The notes beneath the pieces were generated by a model. The model was not told where the DNA came from. It saw only the letters and a program-made list of their open reading frames with translations, and made no database searches. The translations under genes were made by a program, and so were the position numbers. Shown in pieces: positions 49,501 through 61,676 of a DNA stretch of 64,000 nucleotides; position 1 is the first letter of the stretch, and every line of letters starts with the position of its first letter. This stretch comes from Leptodontidium sp. MPI-SDFR-AT-0119. Taxonomy: Eukaryota; Ascomycota; Leotiomycetes; Helotiales; Leptodontidiaceae. The DNA is taken from NCBI GenBank assembly GCA_020726505.1, contig JAHLEZ010000004.1, forward strand, positions 620,001 to 684,000, written 5' to 3'.

Positions 49501-51067
49501 CTATTATACGAAAGGATATTAATCTTTTACTTTTAGTAAATGAGTTCTCTAAAGAATTCGCCGGTTATTACGTTACTAGCCTTATTAACTTATACTCTAG
49601 CTATAATTAATAAACTCTTTATAAGTCTAGCCGAGATATAACTACTTTTTATATTTTAAACATAAGTTTAGTTAAGAATACAACTCTTTTTTAAAGTGTT
49701 ATAAACTCTATTATTTAGTTTGTTAACATAATCACTTGTATATTAAAGTTATTAATTCCTAGCGTGTCTATATTATTCTTAGATAATATAAGAGTTAAGG
49801 GACTATACACGGACTATAATTAAAAAGAAGCTCGTCCCAGAATCCGAAGATTTATCTTAGAGTATATTTAAAACCTCGACAAGACGCTAAAACACTTAAA
49901 AAGAGTAAGTATTATTATTAGTCTAAAGTCTTAGTTTTATTTAGATAGTATAAATATTATAAGATATACTTATAACTTTAAGGGGAGAAAACCTTTAGTA
50001 AGACACTTAATTAAGATTAAGAACTAAAATCTACTAAATAACTTAATAAAAGTTAAGGCATTCTTAGGCCTTATTATTTACTTCTAAATTTAAATCAAAA
50101 ACTTCTAATTAATCACTAAGCCGTTATATATATTATTTAAAAAAGGAGTTAAGTTCTTTTAAGACCTAGAGATTTATAATAAAGTAATATAAACTCTAAA
50201 GATATATTATACTTGTTTCTAGTTTTATATTAAATTAATTATAGCGAGGGTACTAAAGAGATAGTTGTTAGTATTGACTTAAGTAATATAAGTTAGGGAG
50301 GTTTCCTTAGCTAAAGAGACTCTTTAATAAATAAGATACGACTTATAAGGTACGAGAGTAGTTTTTGGAGTAAGACTAAAGTTAAGTATAATGTTACTAA
50401 ACGAGAGTGTAAAGGTATACTTTATATTTTAAAGAAACTCAAGATTTAATTCGTTAGTGTATACTTTATTATTAAAATAAACGCTAATACCCTAGTTGCC
50501 TAGTTAAATAGAGCCGCCTATAATTATCTTAGCGCCTTACTTACTAGATAGCTTACTTAAATACGCTTATTTAATTTCGAAGTTCAGTATATTAAAGGCT
50601 TAATACACGTCGTTATTAATTAGCTCTCTAAGAGGCTAGGGTATATTAACGACACACTAAAAGAGAGTAATATAGACGAGGATTAAATACTTTCCGAGTT
50701 AGGAGCTTATAAGATTTGTCTTATAAAAGTATTTAATACTAAAGAACTTACTAATTTAAAACCTAAAAAAGTAACAATAGACTCTAAACTATATAAACAA
50801 AACAATATTTTATTAAATATAAAAGTAAAAGTATAATACTTAAGAAATAAAGGGGAACTTAGCTCCTTTAATAGTTTAAGCTCTAATAAAGAAAGGCTAC
50901 TTGTCTTAATTAATAAATATAATACAAGATACTAGTAAATTACCTGATACTTAATAATACTTAAGACTCTTAATAATATAACTAGAAAGTAGTTTTATGT
51001 TTTTAAACGAGAAGTCTTAAACTATAGTATATATAGTCGCCGGATTTAAAGGCTCCTTATAAAAGGT
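46561..51067 (+). mobile_element. Element A, first part: RIP-decayed Ty3/Gypsy relic (gag, protease, RT, RNase H)
   Basis: Plus-strand coding traces with many stops. Near 49100-49440 comes the region before the reverse transcriptase (LTPERLAKLDV, IVIKTIEHKA, then GLY*NT*FLIKK). At 49500-49830 is the RT core ending in LFLDDIRVKGPYTDYN, the YxDD-type box. RNase H traces and a VQYIKGLIHVV-like stretch follow to about 50640, with the start of integrase up to 51067. The 5' LTR was not found and the left border is approximate. The element is interrupted at 51068 by element C and at 53623 by element B. Confidence 0.65.
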
Positions 51068-51240
51068 TGTCGTGCAAAAGGTCTCTCTCAATCGACGGCC
51101 GGCATGGCTCTCATGGTGGCTGCAACGTGGTGGCAAAAGTGTCTGATTTCTAGAAGGGAGCTCCTGTCTGCAACTGCCCCTATAACTAACTGGCCTGCTT
51201 ACGTAGGCTAGGCACGTGCGCATACCTGTGTTGCACGACA
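51068..51240 (-). repeat. Element C LTR (3' LTR in element orientation)
   Basis: 173 bp, TGTCGTGCAA...TTGCACGACA. By eye it is identical to the copy at 53169-53341, implying recent insertion. Confidence 0.93.
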
Positions 51241-51640
51241 CACCCCCCAGTTGTGACAGAGCTCTAAGGTGCACCCCCTAGATCAACAAGAGTCTAATTT
51301 ACAAAAGAAAGGCAAGCATGCCATGTAGTGGCACATAGGCCGAAACAACAGCTAATTGACCTCTAAATACGTCCCTCCACGTGTCCGCGTCGCTTTGAGT
51401 GGTGCCGTCTCATTCCGGCGCTCTAAATAAATGAACAAGGGCACCTTATTCAAGTAACCCCTCCACTGCGAAACACCGTAGACTTTCCGTAGAGCAACCC
51501 GTACCTAAAGAGCCAAAAGCAAAGAGCCAGCAGGCTCACACTGGACCAGCAGGCCCAAAAACATCGGAAACAACAGCTTCCACCCCCCAGAGGCTAGCCA
51601 AAGCGCCAGGGGTTCAACAACATAGTGTCGCAACACCAAA

Positions 51641-51796
51641 GCAGGTGTATTTTGGCCAGTAGGGGAGCGACCTCCTACTGCAACCGTCGAGCATGGCCAC
51701 CGCAAACCATTACTCCCAGCAGGTGTATTGTGGCCAGTACGGGAGCGACCTCGTAACTGCACCTCTTCTAGCATAGCCACCGCAAACCATGCTTCT
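51641..51796. repeat. Two 78-bp tandem repeats in the element C 3' region
   Basis: Copies start GCAGGTGTAT at 51641 and 51719 and both end near CACCGCAAACCAT. They differ at several positions and lie between the gag stop and the 3' LTR. Confidence 0.75.
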
Positions 51797-51839
51797 AGCA
51801 CATCCTTTGCTGTACTAGGTCACTGTTTCCCTACTCTCT

Positions 51840-53081
51840 TCAAGCCTCTATCGGTCCCTTGCCTTCCCACGTGGCTTTGCCTTTGGCACCCTCATTGGAG
51901 GCACCATCTCCGGAGCCAGAGCCAGAGCCTAGCCAACCCTTCTCTCGGAGCCTCTCCCGCAACTGTTGGTACTCTGAGAGCTCTAGACGTTGGCGAATTG
52001 ACTTCTTGTCGTCGTCTGAGAGCTGTATTTGACGTTCAGTACGACCTGTTAGAGCTAGCTCTAGTCTAGAGCAGTCTCCAGGGAGCCATGCGTGCTTCCT
52101 TTGACAAGGGCACTTGTTAGTACCATCACCACGTCCTCCCAGCGTTGCATATGCTCCACCACCCCCAGTACCTTTCCTGTCTAAGCGCTTCTTAGCGGCA
52201 GTAGTCACTTGCAGGTAGGTTTCTAGTATGCGGCCGTACTCCTCAAGCGTGCGACTAGGCTTTTCCCCCATGGCATCGGCCTCTAAGACCCTCCGGAGCT
52301 GCTCAGCACTCCATTCCGGTGCAACCCTCACAGCGACAGTCTCTAAAAACGTCTGTATAGCGCTAGTTCCCTCAACGACATCTAGCTTTAGAGACTTCGC
52401 TCTAGCCAGAGCCTGGAACCAGTTGTCTAACCATGTATTCGGGTGTATTGAGCCTTGCTTGCCAGTCTCTAACACGTCTAAATACGCGTCTCTCCGGTGC
52501 TGTTTGTACCACTCAGGGGTCGGCGCATACTTCTTCTGAAGCTCCCGCACTAGGTTCTGGAGAGTCAGGCGTCCTTCAGCGATCAGTTGCTCCTTGTGAG
52601 GCTCCAAAAGCATGTGCGGCACAGACTGGTTCACCCATTCCCACAGTACCTGGTACCGTTGATTTGACGCTGCCCAGCGCGTATGCCGCATGCTGTAGTC
52701 GCGTTGGTACGCCTGGTACTCCTTTTCCACATCCTTGAAGCGTGCTGGCAAAATCGCTGGCCTGTCTGGAATGTCCCGAATGTCCACTTCCCACGTGTTC
52801 TGCCTGTGCTTATCTTCTATGTGTATGAGCTCTTCAATCGTCGGAGGTAGCGCAGGTTCTGAATCAGCTGTGTGTGGAGAATCAGGTCCGTCGGGGTCAA
52901 CATGGTGCCATGCTCCCCGGACCATTGCCTGAGCCTTTAGCTCTGCTAGCCACGGCGGAAACATCTCTCGTTTGGACGTAAGGGTAACTGTCGGAGCTGA
53001 AGTAGCCATTTTGGAGTCTGCGAAGGTGGTTTGATGATCTTGAAGAGTTGTTTCTGTAGGGGAGAACACTGCACAACTCAC
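51840..53081 (-). CDS. Gag-like protein of element C with a zinc-knuckle-like motif
   Basis: Intact 413-codon frame; a second ATG at 53007-53009 (MATSAPTV, context CAAAATGGC) would give 389 aa. No intron is needed. The protein is largely helical-looking, with a central region (about 100-300) of the kind seen in Ty1/Copia Gag (YQVLWEWVNQSV, TLQNLVRELQKKY, LETVAVRVAPEW). NKCPCQRKHAWLPGDC near 337-352 resembles the Cys/His knuckle that binds RNA in Copia Gag. The C-terminus is Gly/Ser-rich. It presumably forms the capsid that packages the element RNA in the cytoplasm. No catalytic Asp-Ser/Thr-Gly protease motif was seen. Codon usage and GC differ sharply from the surrounding RIP-decayed DNA. Confidence 0.82.
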   Translation of the reverse strand: MSCAVFSPTETTLQDHQTTFADSKMATSAPTVTLTSKREMFPPWLAELKAQAMVRGAWHHVDPDGPDSPHTADSEPALPPTIEELIHIEDKHRQNTWEVDIRDIPDRPAILPARFKDVEKEYQAYQRDYSMRHTRWAASNQRYQVLWEWVNQSVPHMLLEPHKEQLIAEGRLTLQNLVRELQKKYAPTPEWYKQHRRDAYLDVLETGKQGSIHPNTWLDNWFQALARAKSLKLDVVEGTSAIQTFLETVAVRVAPEWSAEQLRRVLEADAMGEKPSRTLEEYGRILETYLQVTTAAKKRLDRKGTGGGGAYATLGGRGDGTNKCPCQRKHAWLPGDCSRLELALTGRTERQIQLSDDDKKSIRQRLELSEYQQLRERLREKGWLGSGSGSGDGASNEGAKGKATWEGKGPIEA

Positions 53082-53148
53082 CGCTACTCCACAGAACCAT
53101 TACCAAACCGCCAATTAGAGTCTCTGCAGTTTCCAATACTACGCAACA

Positions 53149-53168
53149 GCGCGTACGGGGCTCATAAC
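53149..53168 (-). other. Primer-binding site of element C, initiator tRNA-Met anticodon-arm type
   Basis: Directly next to the 5' LTR the minus strand reads GTTATGAGCCCCGTACGCGC. Its complement, ending in GGGGCTCATAAC, matches the 5' half of eukaryotic initiator tRNA-Met up to the anticodon loop (GGGCTCATAAC in yeast, from memory) rather than the usual tRNA 3' end (TGG...). Drosophila copia and yeast Ty5 prime from cleaved initiator tRNA in this way. Confidence 0.72.
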
Positions 53169-53341
53169 TGTCGTGCAAAAGGTCTCTCTCAATCGACGGC
53201 CGGCATGGCTCTCATGGTGGCTGCAACGTGGTGGCAAAAGTGTCTGATTTCTAGAAGGGAGCTCCTGTCTGCAACTGCCCCTATAACTAACTGGCCTGCT
53301 TACGTAGGCTAGGCACGTGCGCATACCTGTGTTGCACGACA
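53169..53341 (-). repeat. Element C LTR (5' LTR in element orientation)
   Basis: 173-bp partner of 51068-51240, with the same ends. The primer-binding site lies at its inner edge and target duplication AAGGT at its outer edge. Confidence 0.93.
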
Positions 53342-53622
53342 AAGGTTCTATTATTAAGCTTATTATTAATACTAATAAGGAGAAGGAAATTATACTTTAG
53401 AGCTACTATAATAATTCTAGTCATAAAAGGAGAGAAAGTACTTATTACTATATTGCTACGTAATACTTTTAAAAGGGACTATTTATTAATTATATAGAAT
53501 ACGTCCGAATATATAAGAATTATTAACTCTGATTAGTAAAACGACTTAAGGAGCCTCTTTACTTTATAACATTAAATAGACTTATAGAAAAGTAAGTATT
53601 AAATATTACTTATATATAGAAT
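53342..53622 (+). mobile_element. Element A, second part: integrase zinc-binding region
   Basis: Resumes in the frame interrupted by element C. The plus strand reads an integrase H2C2-like stretch with RIP-type damage (NNSSHKRREST, then KGLFINYIEYVRIYKNY where relatives have Cys and Trp), ending in VLNITYI just before element B. It includes the second AAGGT and the first AGAAT target duplication. Confidence 0.6.
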
Positions 53623-53858
53623 TACGGTTTAGAAAATGTATTCAAAACTAATCTCTGGCCTTTTAAGAAGTCTAGAGGGGAAGCGTATATATAGAGGGGG
53701 TGTCTTGTGCGAGGCATTAAAGTACTGGCGTGCGAGGACATACGCAGTCGTGATATGTCCTATTATTATTTAGATAAATAGAGTTTATTGTACCCTCGTA
53801 TTAGTATCGGTCCTTAGGCTCCTTAGCTTAGAGGAAACAAGTGCGTGTATATATAACA
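53623..53858 (-). repeat. Element B 3' LTR
   Basis: 236 bp. The outer end reads TACGG on the plus strand; the expected terminal CA of the LTR is TA here, consistent with C-to-T mutation. It aligns to the other LTR without gaps, with about 30 differences, all transitions. Confidence 0.9.
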
Positions 53859-56800
53859 ACTATTCCCTCTCCCTATAATAGCGTCCGCGACACTAAAGAT
53901 CTTAACTAATCGTTGTAATTTAATATAAGCGTTTTAGAAGGTAGCTACGCGAGAAGTAAGAACTAATTAAGGTGCGATACACGATTATATTACCGTCGGT
54001 AGGGCTAAGTGCTTATTAAGTGATCGGGAACTAATAGTTAAGTGTAATCAATTATCGCGATATACGCATTTAGATTACTACGCCAAGACCGCGACACTGC
54101 ACCGCTATTAGTTCGTCAGACGTCGTCCGATAGCCTTATATATATTAGCGTGAAACTTATTAGAATTTCGACTTAATATTTAGGGATAACTTTATAATTA
54201 ATAAAAGAAGTTTATTTTTAGTTAAAGGACCTTAGTGTAATTATATTAGATTTCTTATACCCGTAGAATGTGTAAATATATATAAAGAGTTAATTCGACT
54301 TTAGCTAGGCGGCGGGGAAGGTACTCTTTAGTGGCGCGTTCGTAGCTAACTAATAAGTAAATGTAGTGTAAATAATATAAATAAGTGTTTAGTAATTGCG
54401 GCTCCGCGCCCTCGCCAGGGACGTGTATATATAGCGCGTCTTAGTCATAATAATAACTCTTTTTTAGCTCCCTTATATTACATAACTACCCTAGTGCCTT
54501 TACCTCTCTTAATAAATCATTTAATTATCTTTATTTATATTATTATTATTATAAACTTCACTTGTCTTACTAAGAATATTGCTTTTAACGACCTAGCGAA
54601 CTAGCCTCGGCGCTGTTCTTGTGGCTAGTGTTTTAAAGTAATACTAATCGATCTAACTATTTACTACGTTAACGAGGAAGGCAAGAAGAATTGCGATTAT
54701 TGTTCTATTATAAAGAACGCTTATATCTTAGTACGTACTTACTTTTATAAGCTTTTACTAATAATAACGCGTTTTAACTTAATAAAAGTAAACTATATAT
54801 TAACTATAAGGTAAATAAATTCCGCGTGCCCTTTATAAGAATGTCCATATTATAAAGAACCTTACCCTAGATTTTTAAATTTAACTCTAAGATAACTAAT
54901 AACTTCCCTCTAATGACTTTACGAATAATGTTAACCTTTTAGTCCCTGAGGGTGTTTAAAACTTTTCCGCTTAGCTCTTAGAGTATAATATAACTGACTC
55001 TTCCTCGCGCGTCACCCTTAAGCTCGACAAAAAGGATCCTAATTAGGTTTCCTTTTTAAAAGGTACTTTTAAAATAAGTCTTATTCCCTTAACGATTCGC
55101 CAGTAATATATTAACGGAATCTTAGGAATTCTACAAGTTCTATAAAGGAATAGTACGCTTAATTAATAATATAACTAAGTTTAAAAACGCGTATATTACT
55201 ACTTCCGCCTCTAAGTCCGACTAAATCTTACACGAACTATTAAAGGAACTTATAATAGAGATTCGGATGTGTCGCGAAGTTATAATAATTATAATAAGTT
55301 ATTTATAACCTCCTTATAACTAATATATATTAATACTATATTAGGGTAATATTACTTCTAATAACACGACTAAAGTTATCTTAAGAGATATTTTATAGTA
55401 CTTTACTACTTAGTAGTACTTGTGGGTCAGGTTTAGTTTACTTTAAAGTTTTCGGGGGGTTTTTTAATAATTTGTTTTTATAAAGTAAATACCTTATACC
55501 TTAAGCACTTTACGATAGCGTTATATTATTACTTCGTAACTAGAATAAAACTTTTCTTTACCCTTTATATTATTAATTATATATTGTGACATTCTTATTC
55601 CTCGTGATTTTATTATACTTCTTATATTATTGCCGAGTCTATATTAAAAGCCTTAATAAAACCCTAAAAAACCTTCGTAAGAAAATACAAAGAAAGAGTA
55701 TTTTTATTTATAAGTGGTAGTGTTTTCTTAGCCTTTCGACCTTGTGTCGAGGTTTATTAGATTTATCTATAAATTGCCCGGAGGTTTTGCGCCTCTTTAT
55801 AACCAGTATTTAACTTTCTAACTTATAGTTTTTATTATATATGTCTAAGGTTTCCCTAGTATTTTCTAAATTTAGATATATTAAGAGCTAAGTATTATAA
55901 TCTTCTAGAAAGTCCTTTTATTTAATTAAGTATTACTTAATTTTACTTCTTCTAATTTACTTGTGTGTAAAGATACCTTCGACTTCTTACTCTTATAAGT
56001 CGTCTTTATTACTTAGTTTTAAGAGCTCCCCAAGGAGGAAACTCCCTAGTTCGTTACTAACTTGTGCTATATATTCTTTTAATAATAAAACGTGGAATAT
56101 TAGATATAGTCTTTTATATAAGCTTAATAACTTTAAGGTATACACTATATTACTTACGTATTTAATAATCTAGAATAAACTAATATATTTTAGCGACAGC
56201 TTTCTAGTCTTTAACTGTATATTTTTAGTGTTTAGTATTACTTATTATTTAATTTAGAAGTGCTTCTCTAAGTGTCGAGCATTATAGTATACTTCCCGAC
56301 TCTACTACGCACGACTTTAAGCTTCTACAAGTTTAGCCCTTTATTTGTTTAGTAACTTTATTCTGTCTCGAGTAACTAGTATATCTCCTCCCTAAATCTT
56401 GTCCTTAGGGTTCTATAATATTACTGGTTTATAATTATAATATATATGAAAAGGAGTTGTTTATAAGGACTAATATAAAGAATTATTATATATAAACTCT
56501 GCGAATAATAGTTTAATTACTTAATTCTTTTAGGATATTTTATAAAAAGCGTAGAAGTATATCTCTAGATTTTAATTTTAACGTTTTGTTTAGTTATTAG
56601 TTTACAGATAGTAAATAAAGCTTAGTCTTTACTTTATATATATATAAAAGTAAAGTGTAAACTAGAATTTACTAGTGAACACTATACTTTTATTAGATAT
56701 AATGCCTTAGGGTATACTAAAGAGGGAAAACACCTTCTTAAAGAGTAGTTCCGCAAGTTCGGGAGTATTAATCGTTTTACAGTATATCAAGTACTAGGCC

Positions 56801-59800
56801 ATCTTCGAATATTAGTCAATAATTACTAATATATAATTAAGATCTAAGCCACTATATAAGTCTTTATAAGGCGGCAACCCTGTAATAAAATCTATTAAAA
56901 TCTCGGACTAAGGCCGCGAAGGCCTTAGGAGACTTACTAAAAGTCTATATAGCGTATATTATTTTAATTTAATCCTTTAATAAATATTATATTCTTTAAG
57001 ATATATTCTAATATCGTCTTTTATTTTCTCCTAGAAGTAGGTTCTATAGAGGAGCTATAAGGTCTTCGTAATACTATAATGCCCTACTAATAGGTTATTA
57101 TAATAAAGTTTTATAATTTCTATTCTTAATATTAGATTATTTGGAATATAGAATTAATTGTCTTATTAGAGAAGCCCTAATACGTTTAGATTCTACTGAT
57201 TATCTTATTAAGACTTATGTTTACCCACTATATTTATTATATTTTTATAGCTTTTATTATTACGTTAAGTGAAAATAATTAAGTCTTATAACAGTTCCGT
57301 TATTAGGGCTAAAGTAGTCTGTCTTCTTATTACTACTCTTATTTATAATATTAGGATTAGATGTTTATAACTATTAATCCCTGCGACAGGCGGCTAGCCT
57401 TCGCTCCTTATATATAATAATGTCTCCACGAATAAAGGTATTACTTTAAGAATATTATCTAAAAGACTAGGTTTTATATACTTAGCTTTTAGAATTCTCT
57501 TTTAAGTAGCCCGCACCGGTTTTATTAATACTAGGTTCGGCCTTCTATTAGTAGGATCTCTAGTAATAATAAACATATGTCTTATTATTGTTTTATAATC
57601 CCTGTCTAAGAATGTTTTAGTGTCGGCTCCTCGACTACGTAAAGTACTCGTAAAAGCTCCTTTTAGTTTATTCTAAAATGTTAGTAACTAAGTGATATTA
57701 ATAGGGCCTTTAAATTCCTGATAATTTAGTCTCTTATTAAGTCTATCCGCGGGGTTTACGGCCCCCTTATAGTAATAGATTTCAAAGTCATAAGTAGTAA
57801 AATACATACTATACTTGTTGACTTTTTAAATACTTCGCTGTTATAAAGCAGCGGAGGTTATTATAGTCCGTAAGTACTTTAATAGTATGTAGACTACCCT
57901 TAAGGTAATGTCTTTACTTTTTAAAACACTCCACGATAGTTAGTAGCTCTCTATTATAGGTAATATAGTTTTACTTAATACTAGTTATCTTGTAAGACTA
58001 ATACGCCACGGGCTTCTAATGTTGCCTAGATCCTTTTAACGAAGTATTAGCTTACTAGGAGATAACACTAGCGATTATAAACCTAAATATATTAGTTTCA
58101 AGCCGTATACGCTTTATAAGGTTAAAGTATATTATAACTAGTGTATTAGTAAAAGCTGTTTTTAAATTAACAAAGCTTTTCTTAGTTATATCAGAGAATA
58201 TAAAGGGTCCTTTTTTAACTCTGTTCTCTATGCCCTAAAGAGCCCTTATTAAGCTTACGGCTATCTTGGAGTATTTTAGTATAAATCTGTAATAGAAATT
58301 CGTAAAGCCTAAAAAAACCTAAATATCTCTATAAGATTCTAGTTCTAGTTATTCTTAAATAAAACGGATCTACTTAAGGTCCGCCTAAATCCCAGAAGGT
58401 CTAACTTTAAACCCTAAAAACTCGACTTTATTTACCTTAAACTCGTATTTATTAAGTTTAATAAAGAGCTTATATTTACACAGGCGTTTAAAGACGGCCT
58501 AAATATATTTACGATATTCCTTTTTATTTTTAAAATAAATAAGGATATTGTCGAGGTAGACTACTACGAAATAGTCAATTAGCCCCGTTAGCGCTTCGTT
58601 AATATACGCCTAAAACGTAATTAAAGTGTTAAATAGCCTAAAAGGCATTACTAAATATTTAAAATATTTATATTTTATATAAAAGGCTGTTTTCTATTTA
58701 TGTCCTTTTTTAATCCTAATACAGTAGTATATATCCCTTAGGTCTAGCGCCGTAAAGACTGCGGCTCCGCCGAGCCGATCTAACGTCTTATTAACTAGTG
58801 GAAGAGGGTAGCGGTTTTTAATTATTACTTTATTTAATCTACGATAATCTATATATAACTATAAGCCTTTATCCTTCTTTAGCACAAATAATATCGGCGT
58901 ATTTACGGGACTCTTAAATAGTCGAATCCACCCCTTTTATAATATTATAGTCAGATATTCCTAAAGCGCGGCGAGTTATAGTTTAGAAAGGTTATAGAGA
59001 GGGCTATACAGAGGTAGTACTTCGGTGTTAATTACATATTCGAATCCGACTTGTTCTTCGAGGAGGGCAGTCGGCGGATTATTGTCGTATATATTTACTA
59101 AATCTGTGAGCTAGTTTAATAGCTGTATTAACTTAAAATCTTTAATTTATAACGCTAGTACTTACGACGAGTCTCTGCCGGCAGTACGCAAACGAATATC
59201 TTACGACTGCCTCGAATATCTATAAGATCCTTATTGTCTTAGGTAATTGTATTTAGATTAAGATAAGAATATAATATATAGTACTGTTTTAAGGTTAATA
59301 TTAAGGGCCTTAATAAACTCATTTATTACTACGATCTAGATTTTATCTTAAGTCAGGGCGTAAGCTTACTTCTTAAGTTTCTAGTTATAATACTTAGCTC
59401 CCTTGTATTCTAAGAACTCTATTCTAAGAACTAAGTTATACCTTAAATCTTTATAACTATAAAATCTTTCTCGAAAGGTTCTCGAGATCCCACGGTTGTC
59501 TTATATACTTATATTAAGGTTATAGGCGTTAGTTACTTAAAAGCGGTGCTTATTAAAGGTCATAAATTCTTAGTTATATTTAAATAAAGGGAGAAACCTT
59601 AATTTTTTAGTATTATACTTATTAAGAAAGTTATAATCTAAGTTACTATTTATTAAACTATTTAGTGACGCTTGTATATCTATCTCGGGCTACTTTAAAC
59701 TTGCCACGATATATAGGCGTCTTAGAATATCCCTTAAGCCTTCGACGCTTAAAACTTAATATTACCTTTTCTTGTATCTTTACTAGAGTTAAAGGGTTTC

Positions 59801-61676
59801 TATTCCTTAGAGTATATAGTAGCGTATACTTTCTATTTATTCTAGAGGTTTTTCTTTATTATCTTAAAACGTTCTTTAGTTTTAGTAACTTAAAGATTGT
59901 CTTACGCTTACTTTATAAACTTAAGACACTTACGGTCCTTAGATTAATAGCCTTCTTGTCTATAAGAGTAGTAAGTGATATTGCCTTTATTACTCTTCCT
60001 TCTATTTTTATTATTATACTTTAATTAAGAGGAGTTCGAGGGAGCTCTACTAGTTACACGCTTCTTATTATTATACCTAGATTATTCTTCGCGGTGTCTT
60101 TTGTGACTGCCGCTAGTATTATTATTACCTTGCCTACTTCTATTATTACTGTTCCCCGCCTTCGGCAAGTATAAGTTTACTCCTTAGGTCCTCTTAATAA
60201 AGGACTTAGTATTACTTATTAGCTTCTTTTATTACTAAAAGGTTTTAGGCGGATTTACGAATACGTAAGAGTTAATTTACGTAGCCGTTACAGCGTGCGT
60301 GATTACTTCGCGGAGGTTAGTAATAATATCTTTATTAGTTATTTTACTATTATAATCTTTAATTAAAGTAATAAATCGTCGGTATATAGCTTATATAGAC
60401 TCGTCTTATTACTAACGGAATCACTTAATGTTTTTCGTTACTTTTACACTTTAAGTCTCTTTAAAAGCATAAAGCCCCTTTAAGAACTCGATGAAGTAGT
60501 TTTAAATAAGCGGAATTCCTTTAGGTCTACTTATAGTTTACTTTGTATTACCTTAATAAGTTAATAGATCGCCCTTTATATTTATTACAACGACGCGCAC
60601 TTAATTAATATACGTATTATAGTTATATAAGCGAGCTTTAAAAATCTCTTCTTAAGTATTCTTTTAATTACGTAGGCTTTTAAAACTCTCCCCCTTATAT
60701 TTTTTAGGGATCGTAATTATAAGGCATTTTTTACGATTACGCTCATCTTTCGCTTAACTTACGTTATATTCTAATAAGATATGCGTATTAAGGTCTAAGT
60801 AAATAAGTAGTATTATACTAAACTTATAAGCTACGTTATTTGCCGTAAGTAAAGCGGCGGCTACTTAGGGGTTAACTAAGGGAAGGGGAAACTCAGGCTT
60901 TATAACACCTCGACGTAAGGTCAAGTATTATAAACCTAGTATATTAGTCCCTATTACTAAGTTAAAGCTACGTTCTACTAGAGGCATATTATTGTCCTTA
61001 ATTAAGGACGCTGTTATAAAGTCTAGTATCGCGTTACAAGTTCGCAGAAGACTTACTTCGACAACTCGACGCTTTACTAATATATCCGTATTAACGACGG
61101 ACACGGCCTAAAGGCGGCGAAGCCTAGTAGTACTATTCTTATAATAGGCTAGCCTAGCCTTCGCGCGCGCGTCTTGCGCCTTAGATTTAACTAGTAAACG
61201 CATCTGCTCTTCGAGCTCGCGTTGCTTTTAATTAATTTATTCTTTAGTAGGGATACTTATAGCCGTAAGATTAGAATTAGTATTAGGAATTAAGAAGACT
61301 ATATTATTTGTCACGTAATCGGACATATCTAGGTCCTTTTTAATAGAGGCACGACTTTTACTTTTCTCTTCGCGAGTAAAGGCAAGTTAATTATAAGTAT
61401 AAGATAATTCTCTATTACCTTTACTATAAGGGCCCGGGGCTATTTCGCTGTTAGATATACCCTTAGTGTTCTTAATAAGAGGGGAATTATTAGATTCTAC
61501 TATTAAATGTAATGTATTACGAGTTACACCGCCTAAGCGAGTGTTACCTGAAGGTCTAGCGCTACCGGATATAGTAAACAAAGAACCGTTACTTTACTTC
61601 TTTATACTACCTCCTTATAGGCAGAGAGATTAGCTTATAAGGTATTAAGTATCACGGTAAGTAAAGCTTATAAAAT

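Larger units (their letters stand above)
51068..53341 (-). mobile_element. Element C: young gag-only LTR retrotransposon (TR-GAG type)
   Basis: A 2274-bp element with 173-bp LTRs at 51068-51240 and 53169-53341 that read as identical. LTR ends are TGTCGTGCAA and TTGCACGACA. AAGGT flanks both sides (51063-51067 and 53342-53346). In minus orientation the primer-binding site begins directly after the 5' LTR (53168 downward) and a G-rich polypurine tract (ACTGGGGGGTG) ends directly before the 3' LTR (51241-51251). The only long ORF is a Gag-type protein. I see no protease, integrase or reverse transcriptase, so it must depend on proteins of another, presumably Copia-type, element. GC content is normal and there is no sign of RIP. 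Confidence 0.92.

Noticed and set aside
51505..51801. Additional 98-codon frame in element C as a protease or pol fragment
   Set aside because: It overlaps the tandem repeat, lacks a DSG/DTG motif, and its composition is repeat-driven.
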